In this document: positions 48,913-61,024 of the stretch, in pieces
How positions within the stretch are numbered: position 1 is the first letter of the stretch
How the letters are laid out: each line of letters starts with the position of its first letter
Assembly (NCBI GenBank): GCA_008973525.1
Contig: WACJ01000107.1
Span: 868,001-932,000, forward strand
Origin: Stenopsyche tienmushanensis
Lineage: Eukaryota; Arthropoda; Insecta; Trichoptera; Stenopsychidae
DNA length: 64,000 bases
Direction: 5' to 3'
Position numbers and translations under genes: made by a program
Notes under the pieces: generated by a model
The model's database searches: none
What the model was told of the DNA's origin: nothing
Seen by the model: only the letters and a program-made list of their open reading frames with translations

Positions 48913-50180
48913 AAATTTTAAGCCATCCAATAAAATTCCAAATATATTTCATGTATACGATATATAATTGTATTTAATGACAGTGTTTTCTGTTAATTTA
49001 CAGATTGTGTTTTATTTTTAACGCACTTATTTCTCACGATCCTCATTTTTGGCATGCTTCTTATTCACCATGGCTCTGAACGTTCCTCTTTCTTGCAAGG
49101 ATCAAATTAATTTTTTGGCAATAAATTAATTTTTTACGTGTCGTAAAAACAAAATTGTTCCATATAAGCTTTGAGTGGGTTTTTAATCAAAGCCTTGTTT
49201 GTTTGCTTAGATGATGGGAGGCAAAGTTTAAATTACATATTATCGTTCATATGTATATTGTTGCCTATGTTTATCTTTGTCGTATTAGATACACAGAATT
49301 CTCAGCAACAGTTAGTAGCTGACAGTATTCTTATGATTTCATAGCGGAAATATATTTATTTTTTGGAATACATATTTAATGGAGGATTATCGTTGATGTG
49401 TCCTATATAATGTTGGTGAAATTTCTTATTGACCTATTTCTAATTTCAGCTTTACCAGAGGCCGCAAATTTTGGTCTTTTTTGTTATTCACAAATAAATT
49501 GATAAGATGTTACTATATTTTAGTCTTGTTATGCACAGTAACAATGAACATGTTTTGGTTTGGCTGTTTAATCATGGAAAACGTATAAATCTTCCCTCAC
49601 CTTCAGCATTTTAATTCGATATTTTTTTCGTTTTCTGTATGTCTTCGTTATTAAGTCGGGATTATTTTTAGAAAAATAAGACATTGATAAATAATATATT
49701 TCTGTGGGGAATGTTCTCTTTTCGATTTCCCAAGAGGTAGAGTAAATTAACAGACAATTTACCAAGGTGTGAATTCTCGCCATCCGCAGCCAGACAGTTG
49801 ATTAAATCCAACAATTTGCTGACAATGATGGAAAAAAATCTGCAATCGAATAATCTTGTAGCATCAATTATGAAAGATTCTGCAAAAATTACAGATTAAA
49901 TTGAATCATATTTTTAACTATTCGGATTATTAGGTTACATTTTATTCAGTTTACCCGGAAAAAAGATGTTTATATATTAGTAAATGAGAGGTGCACGACA
50001 ATGGGAATATACCACTGATATAGTAGTCGTGATTTCAATATCCACTTTTTAACCCTTTAACACTTGAAATCGATTCATTATATCATTCACACATCATTAT
50101 TAGTCGATAAATTTGGGTTAACGATCTATACAATCGTGCGATGTATGCAGGAAGCTCTCCGTCTCTCGTTTATAGCCAAC
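48913..50180. other. Non-coding stretch
   Basis: I see no supportable gene. A fair splice-acceptor-like sequence (TATTTCTAATTTCAG, ending 49449) has no matching exon. Confidence 0.4.
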
Positions 50181-50303
50181 TCGTCTAGATCATACATTCA
50201 TCTCCTCTTCTTCTTGTTGATCTTGTTGATTTTATTGAAAATGACTTTATGGAGTACAAGAAGTCCAGTCCCTTCTATACTTGCAAGGTTGGCTGTTGCT
50301 GTA
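50181..50303 (-). repeat. Repeat R1, copy F (internally deleted)
   Basis: TCGTCTAGATCATACATTCATCTCCTC matches the inner 3' block of copy D, and TGGAGTACAAGAAGTCCAGTCCC matches its middle. The ~150 bases normally between them are missing. Old and diverged. Confidence 0.5.
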
Positions 50304-52630
50304 TTATCAGTAACTAAAATTCGAGAGGCGTTATTAAATTTATGGCGTATAACGCTTAAAAACCATTGCATTATGATATGAACGAATTGATACGTCTAGA
50401 AATTATGGTTGCTATTTTTAGTGAGCATCGTAGTAAATGTTCTGTATTTTAACATTCAGATCAGTTGCGGATGGAATTGTCACAACTTCGACATGCTTTC
50501 ATTCGGATTTAGTCATTTTGGGCGTATCCATTCGAAAGCAGAGCCTCGTCATAAAATTTGGCAATCTCGTGCAAATTCTTTGTTTTCCCAGGGAAAACGT
50601 TAAAAATAAAGACATTGGATGGAACGTCGCTTGCATAAAGAAGCGAAGTCGTAACAATCGCAGTCGGAATTTTTTCGATAGTACGTGTATCTGGTGCGTA
50701 ATGCGCAGAGTGTATTATCATGAGAAGATAATGGAGGTGAGAATAGGCCGAGATGGAAAGAGCCGAATGTGTCACGTAATAACAACGCCCGCCATCAAAA
50801 CTACACCGGATGTCAATAAAGGTATTGTTTGGATACAAAATGGCTGCTATCTATTTTTCTACGTACTGCTTAGCGAAATGTCAGTGAGGCCGCACCTGTG
50901 GCTTTCGTAACGGGAGGGACGTTTTTCCAAATTGCCGCACGCAAAAAACGTCGATTCTCGGGTACCGTATAGAACGGTTTTTTAACACTTAACAGGAGGG
51001 CGCACTGTGATTTGTGCGGCACACCGACCGACCTAAACACGGCTGTAGACTAATTTATCGAATGGCGCACGTGCCACTGTGGCCTACTCAATTGAGTCTC
51101 CAAACAAGATTGTTATTTTGTCTGAAAAAAATCCATTCACCGGTTCCATATTTATATTCATTTTTTATTGCAAATATATAATAATTTAAATTCTTTTGGA
51201 AATGACGGAACTGTAGTGGTATATTTTAGGACATTTGGTCTTGTTTTGACATTTGGATTGGTATGCTAAGCATACCAATCATGAGATATTAGAGAAAAAT
51301 AATAATTGTAATTGGAAAATCGCCATTAAAAATTACTTGAGACACATAGTAGTGAATTTTCTTAATGTGATTAGGTCCTCCCGAAAGAAATCTATTTTAT
51401 TTGAGTGCAGTTTGTGCCCTGACATGTTAAAAGAAACGTATTTATTACATATTTGACATTGTATGTTGGTTTTTTAATTAGGACTTCAATGTAACTAATG
51501 CCATAAACATTATCAATGAAATTTATGGATTAGTCCTACGATCTTTAATTGAATTGGATCCTTGTCAATCAATAGAAAAATTATGACAATCTCTCATCTC
51601 CAATATCAACCGTGCATATTAATTTAAATTGCATTGGTAAAATGAGCATTTGGATGCTGCAAGAAATGTCCGCGGTTAATAAAGCAGAGCGACAGGATCA
51701 TCAAATTCCTATAAAAAATGTATAATGATGATGAATCAGTTTGATTGTTTTTATATTTTTATTGTTGGATTTATATCTACGATTGACCCAAATATTTACT
51801 GTTCTTTGCAGATTGACCTATCTTCATCTGGTAGCTTTGAACAATTCCCAAGATTTTTTCCCTGCAGAATAATACCTCACATTTCTCCCTCTTTGAAACG
51901 TGCAAAGCATTCTAATTTTTTTGACAACATTTAGCAGCTTAATTTTTTTGTTCATATTAATAAAGATATTGTAATTTGTATTGCTGAAATTTTAGAAAAA
52001 AACATATTTGTTGGAGCAAGATAATGAATTTAGAGCAAATATATTTCGATTGAATTTTGTTATTTAATGACGGTAGTGCGAATTAATCATGTAAATGTAT
52101 CTTTTTTACGATTGAATGCGATTTTAATGGACATTTTTGCTTGCAACAATCGTTAAATGGAGTGCTTTTATCTTTTATTTCGCTCTTAAGTATTTTCTGC
52201 TTCGACCCAGTTTATTTACTTAACGAGTTGCATCTTTCTTTTCCTTTATTGCAGTAATGTCCACGATAAGAAATCTACGTTTTGAGAAATTTTCCACATA
52301 AACGCTAGACTTTTCTTTAGTATGTGTATAATTTATAAAGGTTGTCAATGCCTGAATCTCAGCGCTGTTTAGCATGTACACAGCATACAATGATGTCAGT
52401 TAGCTATTTAGTGTAACGGTTTTTCCAGTTACAGTGTATCTGTAAAATGAGTTATCGTACGTTGCTTACAAGAACGTATTATGTATTTCTTAAATGTTCT
52501 TGAGATGCAAATGAACGTCAATAAAAACTCAAATATATTATTAAATCATTTTTTAAGGAAGAGTATGAAACATTTATTTATTATTAAATCAATAAATTGT
52601 GATTTAGATGTAATTGTTTACCATTTAATA

Positions 52631-52633
<3 letters not shown>
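50304..52633. other. Non-coding stretch with overlapping long frames
   Basis: 50437-50910 (plus, 157 codons) and 50509-50838 (minus, 109 codons) are open over the same bases. Neither shows a recognisable domain or consistent coding bias, so I do not call a gene. The stretch is simply poor in stop codons. Confidence 0.35.
51256..51280. repeat. Perfect 25-base palindrome
   Basis: GATTGGTATGCT and AGCATACCAATC separated by a single A: 12-base arms with no mismatch. Could be a dimeric protein-binding site or a small hairpin. Confidence 0.8.

Positions 52634-52670
<37 letters not shown>
52634..52670. repeat. (AT)n microsatellite
   Basis: About 18 uninterrupted AT dinucleotides. Confidence 0.95.
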
Positions 52671-52672
<2 letters not shown>

Positions 52673-54881
52673 TGGAACTTTTTATAATATGATATTTTAT
52701 GTGAGCAGATCTGAGGTGGATTCCCGCCCAAAGCTTAAGTTTTAGTTTGATTCAATATACAAAAAAAGTATAAACACATATAATTTCCCGGATAACTGTC
52801 AGGCCGGTGACTCATCATCATTGATAACCTTCACCCTTCATCAGCCCCTGTCAGACGTGTGCCAAAGAAAGCTTTGAATAAAATCACTTTATGTCTTCAG
52901 GGTCCGTATAGAATATAATCTGAAAAGGATTGATATTCAAAGTTTTAGATGGGGTTGGGGGGCAAAAATCCCACGCGTACATGATCGATAAGTCCCGTCA
53001 CCCCGCAAAGCCTTCTCCTGAAAGGCCGCATTTAAGGTCGTATTTAGCCGAACAGGGAACATTACGGTATCGGCCGTGGAGGAGGACACAAGAGGATTAG
53101 GGAAGAATATCTTAAGAGTGGGTCTCTTATCGTTAACCAGGCTTTCCCAGCCTCCTCCGTCTTCGGATGTTTTTCTGTCACATCAATTTAATCTGAAGCC
53201 ACGAAAATTTATCCCGGAAAGACTCCCGTTAGACCCTTCACGCTTCACGCATTTATAAAGAACGTAAACTTTGCAATATCTATAAACATATCATCAGAGC
53301 GTGAATTTGATTTTTGTCACGTTGTAAAGCATTTTTTTAATAAAATTTCAACGAAAGGCTTAATAGTACGTATCTATTCATCAATTTCCACATATAATGA
53401 CCAATTTTATCAATACAACTTTTTGTATTCACGAGGAAGATAAATTGTAACAAATTGCATGTTCGCAGAAATTTCATATCTTATCATGATTGTTATAATC
53501 CACTATTTACACACATACACCTTTTCCATGAATGCTCTACCAGGAACATGGGTTTTAAATTTATCATATATTAATATTTTAACTTTAAATTTAAAAAAAA
53601 TATATATAAACAACGATTTTGTATAATTTAATATTAAATATAATATGTAGGCAAGATAAAAGCAAAGCTTGAATAAACAAAAAGTACATATTTTTATGCA
53701 ATTGTGTTAAATGACCTCTGGCAATAATAGGGATTATTAGTTTTTTAAATGTTGGATTCATAGCAATAGCACGGAGTGGGTTGATGTGTGTCGTCACCCA
53801 CAACATCATAACTGCATTTACCCCCCAAGTTGGAAATATTATTTATTCAAGCATGCATGATTTTATGTTATATCATATTAAACAGATCGATCCAGAATTT
53901 TAGTTCATTGCATAGAAGATAATATAAACGTAAATTCTATGAATAGGACTAATTACCAAAATTAACGAGCTTAGGGCTAAATATAATAGAGTATGATAAA
54001 TGGAGCTGATGAGTGAAAACCGTTGACAAATATGTCTTCCACAAATTTAAGTGCCCCAAAAAAAAAGTTAAATACCACTGAATTTGACAAGCTTATCGGT
54101 TCTATGAAGAAATGATAATACTTTTATCATTTATGATACATTTGCAGCTAAATATAATTGATGAGTCGAATTCAGTGGAAATTTTCTAGACTTTTTTTCC
54201 TTATCACAAATTAATTTCCTTTTTATTTGTTTGTTTCAGGTAATTTATGCAGTTGAAAATGATCGATGATTTGTGACGTCTTTGGTATCGTATTTAAATC
54301 ATTTCAGAGTATAAAATATTATCGGGTACTATATATATCAATTAGCAGTAGTGGAAAATTAATATCAAACTGCATATAAAGAAATCGGCTTTTTGCAACT
54401 GTGGTTGCGATTGCATTTTGCAGGCGCCTGTAGTTAATATTTGCTCGGGGCTTTTCGGTGGTTTTAATATTATCTAGGGGTTGGTTCATATTTGAACATT
54501 GAAATACCGTTTTTGTGGTTCATTATTCTGTTTCTGTTTTAATGTATCCCTTTTATCCGTTTTATTTGCATTCTAAAAGTACAGCAATCAAATTGAGCGT
54601 TGAATTTTTCCATTTATTCAACCAATTGTCCAACAAATTCATTCAATGATAATTTGATGATTTTCTTGTTTTTAATAGATTATTATGATGTTGATAGCTT
54701 TATTATTGATTTACTGCGAATGAAATTTATTGTCAACTTTAGACTATTTTACATTGCGATATTTTTCATATCTTTAGGTTTTTTAAAATATTTTCTAAGG
54801 TTTTTCAACAATTTGTGGAGTTAAAATACGTAGTTTTCTTATCAACTTGCTTGATAAACTTCTATCTGTGCATTTATGTCA
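52671..54881. other. Non-coding stretch
   Basis: I see no supportable gene. 52790-53260 is G+C-richer and may be regulatory. A pyrimidine-rich acceptor-like site ends at 54240 without a recognisable exon. Confidence 0.4.
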
Positions 54882-54885
54882 TTAA

Positions 54886-54939
54886 CCCGCTACAGTCCGA
54901 AATATACAACGTCTTTGTTGTGTTTCGGATTATGAAAGG
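54886..54939. mobile_element. 54-bp imperfect palindrome flanked by TTAA
   Basis: The core inverted arms TCCGAAA..ACAAC and GTTGT.TTTCGGA, with outer CCCGCTACAG / TTATGAAAGG, sit exactly between two TTAA tetranucleotides (54882-54885 and 54940-54943). TTAA is the target duplication of piggyBac, and ends starting CC after TTAA are common for its MITEs. It could instead be a hairpin RNA or chance. Confidence 0.4.
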
Positions 54940-55200
54940 TTAATGTTTTTGCGTGTTGTATCAGATTTAATTTTAAATGATAAAATGGATCAGATCGAAT
55001 AGAATTTTCATCTAAAAATATGTAAATTCTTAATTATGTATTCTAAATAGTCAAATTTAGAGGAAGTTCAATCAATCTAACTAAACGACAATGACACATT
55101 TTTCTTGTTTCTCAAAACGAATTCAATGAATCTCGTAAAAGATAATCCTTAAGCTGTTGTTTCTTAACATCAAAGAGTTCTGTGAAGGAGGCTTTTGATA

Positions 55201-55493
55201 TACACCCATCCCTCGCTTAACACGGAAGATAAGTTCTGCCAGATCGCCGTGTTAAGCGAAATCGTGTTAAGCGAGGCTAAGCGTCTGATGTACTTTCTAT
55301 ATATTCTAGGTACTATTTGTTGTTTGAAATGCGCAATTCTATTCCTCTATCCCCTTACCGTTATTCTTAGAATTTCGCACAGCTGTGTGCACATCTACGA
55401 AATATGGAAACATATATTTTTTCACCAAAACTGAAACCGTGTTAAACCGAAACCATGTTAAACGAGTACCGTGTTAAGCGAGGGATGGGTGTA
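55201..55493. mobile_element. Pogo/Tigger-like MITE (293 bp)
   Basis: Perfect inverted ends TACACCCATCCCTCGCTTAA (continuing CACGG) and their complement, flanked by TA (55199-55200 and 55494-55495). Inside each end are further copies of GTGTTAA(G/A)C(C)GA, five or more in all, as in the multi-site ends of pogo/Tigger elements. There is no transposase. A Tigger-type transposase fragment exists at 40652-40870. Confidence 0.85.
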
Positions 55494-55495
55494 TA

Positions 55496-58400
55496 TCCAT
55501 TGAAGCTTAAGGCACAGTAAATCATTATTTGTTTGATTGGGTCATCGTATCCATCACTAATAGTCCCCCAATAGACTTTAACAACAGTTTAACACCCCTC
55601 GATGCCAGGTCTGGTCCCTGTCTAGATTCCTTACTGGCACACATCGTGCTAAGAAATGTCTGTGCATAATTGGCAGCGATTAGTCGTTACGTGTTGACAT
55701 GTCACTCCTCTTACGTGATGTGCTGCTTTAATTAATTATTGGGTCATTGAGCTTCACAAATGTGCTTCCGAGCTTTATGGGAGTACACGTGGATTTCTCC
55801 AGTTTCGTGCTCTTTGCTCTTAGTCTTAAGCACACTCAATCGTCCTGGAATATCTCTACGTGCGATGATACTCTAACTACGACCCGAAGAGATTTCTCCC
55901 ATTGTTCAATCTGATAATCGAATTCGTATCGTATTTGTACCGTTATGAAATATTCGTCTCAAATGGAAATGCTACTCAGAATCGAACACTGACGGACAAG
56001 CTTTCAATATCTTATGAGCAATATATATTGCATTATTACGGCCACTGGTCACCACACCCACTCATATTGAATAACCCTGAATGATTTAGCAATAATCTGG
56101 TTATACTGTCTAAAATCTAGGCGACCCAGTATAATTGGGTGTTGTCAAGTCTCATCACGTTTGGCATATTTTCTACCATTGGAATATTTAATAATGTAAT
56201 TTTTCGTTTCGCACATTTCTTGTGTACTCCTGTTAGATAAAAATTTAATCCCGCTTTTTCCGTTTAATTTTGCACTATGACGTTCAATGCAAATATTGAT
56301 TTCAATTCATCAGTTGATGGTACCGATAAGATTCACTATAACTATACGAGGGTCAAAATGTTATTCCTAAATTTATATATCGATATATTTTTAAATATTC
56401 GTAATTAAAAATATCGATGGCTTTTTTTATCACAAATCGAGTATATTTGACGTCGATTTTTCCCACGTTGCATTGGAATTCGCAGCAAAAAACGAATACG
56501 TTTATATTGTATTTATGGGACAATTTCTTAATATATCTCAGCTTTTGATGATTCAGCTATATAAGATTTATGGATGGACTATAAACCATTTTGTAGATTT
56601 TTACCCTAGTCTTTGGAAGGAATGAAGAGATTGAACTTGAAGTATATTTTCTGTATCTATCCAAACTGTTCAATATTTAGAGCATCCGAATTCATTATAG
56701 ATCGCTCAAAGTGGTAAATTTATGATAAATATTATATAAATTTCTAATATCTTCATAATGATGATTCGCCTTAAAAGTTGGATGCACGTTTAATTCAAAT
56801 CAATTTTTAATCAATTCAAAATGTGTGCTGATTTTGTTAATAGATTCAGCTTATGTTTGCTCAGTATTTTGGCGAATACATTCATCATAACGAGAGGGAT
56901 GATGTTTGAGGGTATTCAAATATGAAATTGGTTTAAACGTAAATATTTTATAGCATGAGATTAATAAATTCATTAACACAATTATCATTGGCTTGTTGAA
57001 TGGACGTGTCTAGAACGTCCATTACTGTCTCTAATACAGGAAAGATCAATTATTCACCACGGCGCTCCGTTGCGTGCCACTGAGTTTCTCATAAGATTGC
57101 CGATGGATAAAAGCATTCAAGAGGAAGCAGTTCTTTTCTAAAATTGTTTTTTTTTTGTTGTTGGTTTTTAATAGCAGAATGACTTGCGCATGGCATTGTG
57201 AACGACGACATTTTTATAAAATTGCTCTGAGGCGGTATTCTTCAGCGGTGATTATTGATTCAATCTACTTGTTATTGCAGTTTGCAGCAAAGTTAGATGA
57301 TGTCAGTGGTTTTGACGTTCTTCTCGCGTCTATTCAGTGAATAGCAAGCAGTGAAATGTTGAAGCGTCTTCAGTGCATTAAGCATATCGGTGTACGTGTC
57401 AAAGTTTCCGTATCATCGTGTGGCTTTGTAAGGAATTTGCATAAATCAAATCGCTCTCATGCACTTCCCCTTTAAATGTACATATTGTAGATCAAATCCG
57501 GACAAATGGATATCCATCCACGCCCATTAGAAATTTTCCTAAAATTATTTGTTCTGGCAAATGTCCATTTCAATGGGGGATGACAAATATGGTCTCCCGG
57601 CGTAGATGAGCAATCTGTCATTACAATTCATAATGGTCCCATTAAAGCGTCGATTCGACCTTTTTGGGTTTGTAATTTTCAACTTATTTGTCAGATTGAT
57701 GGGTCGAAACCGGGGTTTTTGCAAACAATTAGTGACAGATCGTTCTCGTACCTTCCTGGCTAACTTTTAGAGAGGGCGGCGATTTATTTTGCTAATGCCC
57801 CAATTTCGCATGTTCGACCTTATTACTAATTGAAATTGTAAATTTTATTACAACTTCAAAACCCATGGAAATTGAATCGGAACGACAGAAATAGTAAAAT
57901 AAATACAGCTTTCTTTTTTTAATGCGAATATCATTTATGATTCATAAATAAAGTGATAATGTTCATGGGAAATGATCGATTGTTGTCACCCTAAGTTATA
58001 TATATACTATTTTTATCAGTGAATTTCTGCGATAACGTATAATATTCGCGACAAATATGCTCAATGATAATATGAAGCAAGGCTTCTCTACATTTATGAA
58101 AATGTATATGTTATATACGTTATTTAAAAAATATTGTTATTAATTACATGCAGTCTTCCGAATGCAACAATTTTATTTGAGTTCAGTATTTCATTTTGGG
58201 ATATTATATTTCAATAAATCTTGTTGAAAATATTAGAATTGTGTGATGTAAAAGTCAGCCTATATAACTTTTATAACGGATTGTTGAAATGCTACACAGA
58301 TATATCTTTTATAGGGTTTGTCAGTTTTTAAAAATCGGTTTTGAAAACCCGTTTTCTTATCTTAAAAATCCTTTTTTGGAATATGAAAATTAAATTTTCA

Positions 58401-58795
58401 TTATCAATGTCATTCACTATTACCATGAATTCTGAATCACCAAATCAAAGACTGATCAATTTTACATCGAAATGCATGTTCATTAAGATCATAAGGTTTC
58501 TTCTTTTAAGTGTCATATTATGCGAACTACTCTAATTTTATCTATCCTTTCAATCCATTCATATTGTTTGAATCGATGACGTTGATAATCATTGAAAATG
58601 ATATCTACATGGTGTCATTTTTGTTTAGCCTCGTGTTGTTTATAGACAGTATTCCAATACTCTCTCCGATTCCCTTCTTATACATTAATTGCATAAATAT
58701 TGTACGGATATATTCCAGATTTTACTTCAACATGTCAACACGTCACATGTCAATTCATTTAGGGGTCCGAAAAATAATCTTCATTGTGATATGTT
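55496..58795. other. Non-coding stretch
   Basis: I see no supportable gene. There is a small perfect inverted repeat (AATGGACGT / ACGTCCATT) at 56999-57023. 57480-57800 is G+C-richer. Confidence 0.4.
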
Positions 58796-58819
58796 TATAT
58801 ATATATATATATATATATA
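58796..58819. repeat. (TA)n microsatellite
   Basis: About 12 uninterrupted TA dinucleotides. Confidence 0.95.
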
Positions 58820-60725
58820 CGTTCATATATTTATGATCTTTTTAAAGATGTAAATCTCAAAGAACACATTGAGAAACACTGTCGTTATATTAGTTTGGTC
58901 GTTGTATGTCGTGTAACGACGTAATATTTTTTTATATTTGAAAATATTCGAGGGACGATGTGGGATCATAAATTATATAGTGAATAAACAGCTTCATTTT
59001 CATGTATGAGCGCCGTTATTCAAAAATTATTCCTTGACAATCATAATAATTATCAGTTGTAATAGTGTCAAAAATATTTTTTTTGAAAAAATGTATGTAA
59101 AGCGACCCACCACCTCGGGAACGCGGAATTTACATCCCCCGACATCTCTTTGGGTACGCACTGGATGCTGGTTTTTCTTTGCCTTTCACATATGGTTAAA
59201 TTTTTATAAGATTGTTTGAATTTTGAGATAGGATGATCTATGAGCGATTTGCGATATTTTAATTATTATTTTAACCTTGCCAGCCTTTATTAATTGCGTT
59301 TATTTTCATATTTGCCATACAATCTTATAAAAATAGTTATTGTTGAATATTTATGCAATTGGATTGATAATTCAAATATGATACGAAAAATATAAAGTTT
59401 TTCGTGATTTTCCATAAGATACTAGATCTGGTTAATTCTTGAGAGAGGGTACAAAGAATTATTGATTTAAAGATTCATAATTCTAAAAAAAATATAATTA
59501 AATTATCATTGGCATGCTGAATATCTATTTCGACCAGTACTAAAATATTACTCTTCTCCATGTCGAGGGGAGCATAAAAGATCGACCAAATTAGAATACC
59601 CTCGAGATTGGAAATCTGTCGTCGTGTTGCCACTTTTTGGGAGGATTGTTCTGGTGCCCTCGCCTTCCAGATCGATATGCACGTTTCTGCGCCATATTAT
59701 TTGCGGCGAGCGGATTACCGAATAAATTTATTTAAATTAAGTACAGACCACTCTCGGAAAATCAGAAACCTAAACTGATTATGCGGCCAGCGGCCGTCTA
59801 TCATGAGAGGCCCTCGGGAGTAGAAGACCCACCGCCACCCTCCGCCTCCCGGTGTCCATCATACATAACCCACCACCACCAAGAACAATCGGTGTTGTGC
59901 CGCGCCTAATTCAATTTCGCTGTATTCGCTGTTCTGCCGAACATATTTGTGTGAAACGTCCCCGTGTTAGGTTTTCCTGGCTAATTTAGCAAATATAAGA
60001 GATGCTGATTTGGGTTACGTCTCTATGTAAATGTGGCTGCGAAGCGAGCAGGATACATCCGAAGGAATCTATCCAACGGAAGAACACCAACCTTATTCAT
60101 TATTCAAGACGATTATTAACGTCATGCATTATATGCGAAACAATTCGTTTACAAACAATTTAATTCAACGGATGAATCATGATACAACCGTATAAAAATT
60201 GAAATGTGTATAAATATTAAACATACGACGGGTAACAGAAGCGATGCATCATACGAACGGTAGACATTTTAGCGTATGAAACTGAAAATATAAATATTAA
60301 AATTTCATCCGATTTTTTGCAGAAAGAGTTTCCGATTCGAAACACTTTGAATGACGTGAAAATATTTAAACTGAATTTATTAATTCTGTGAGGATTTATA
60401 TTGTAGCCATTCATGCGCGATAAAGGGATATGGAATATCCCGTTACAGTTCTATTAAATTATTTTTTTCTCGCACCATTGGAATAACACAATTACTATTT
60501 TATGCGAATCGTTGTTGCATTAATTAAAGCCTTAATACATCATTTATCTGTTTGTCGTTTGCTGTTTGTATTATCGTGGGAACGCTGGATAAACAAACAT
60601 TCGTCGTTGTTAAATTGCGCTACTTTTATCTCTAGGTAAATATTAAATACAATTTGAAATTTGCTCTATACAAAATATTTTTGTCCCAGATAAAGCATTA
60701 ATACTGTGCATGATTTTTTATAATT
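58820..60725. other. Non-coding stretch with a G+C-rich island
   Basis: 59600-60070 is markedly G+C-richer (including CACCGCCACCCTCCGCCTCC near 59831), without an open frame of note. I see nothing else supportable. Confidence 0.4.
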
Positions 60726-60870
60726 ATGATTCTATTGATCCATTTAAGGGACGTTTTTACTTTGTGGTTAAAACAAAATCTTTTTTCTTCGTGTATCGGA
60801 AAAAAACAATATTTAAGAATACGTTCAGTACATTTAAAGTCAATAGTTATAGGTTATAGTAAAGTTATAG

Positions 60871-60998
60871 GTCGACGAGGAGAAGCTGCGCTTCGCGAAG
60901 CTGAAGAGAGGAGAAACTTTAAACGCGTTTTTCTCGAGACTACTTTTTCCAAGTTCATGGAAGTGCTCCAACACGCCCTAGATGAGCATTCTTTATGA
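60871..60998 (+). CDS. Candidate terminal coding exon
   Basis: A sudden G+C-richer stretch begins after TTATAG|GTCGAC, a possible splice acceptor. One frame reads RRGEAALREAEERRNFKRVF and KFMEVLQHALDEHSL to a TGA at 60996-60998, a charged helical tail. A second frame (VDEEKLRFAKLKRGETLNAF) is also open, to a TAG at 60981-60983. AATAAA follows at 61019-61024, only 20 bases beyond the first stop. The polypyrimidine tract is poor and I do not recognise the protein, so the call rests on composition and the polyA signal. Confidence 0.3.
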
Positions 60999-61018
60999 AA
61001 TTTGGAAGGCACGTGTGT

Positions 61019-61024
61019 AATAAA
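61019..61024 (+). terminator. Polyadenylation signal
   Basis: AATAAA just downstream of the candidate terminal exon, followed by a T-rich stretch. In A+T-rich DNA this hexamer is frequent, so the value lies only in its position. Confidence 0.3.

Noticed and set aside
50437..50910. 157-codon plus-strand ORF, the longest single open frame outside the transposons
   Set aside because: A 109-codon frame is open on the opposite strand over the same bases. No domain, no coding bias, and no signal for transcription could be seen.
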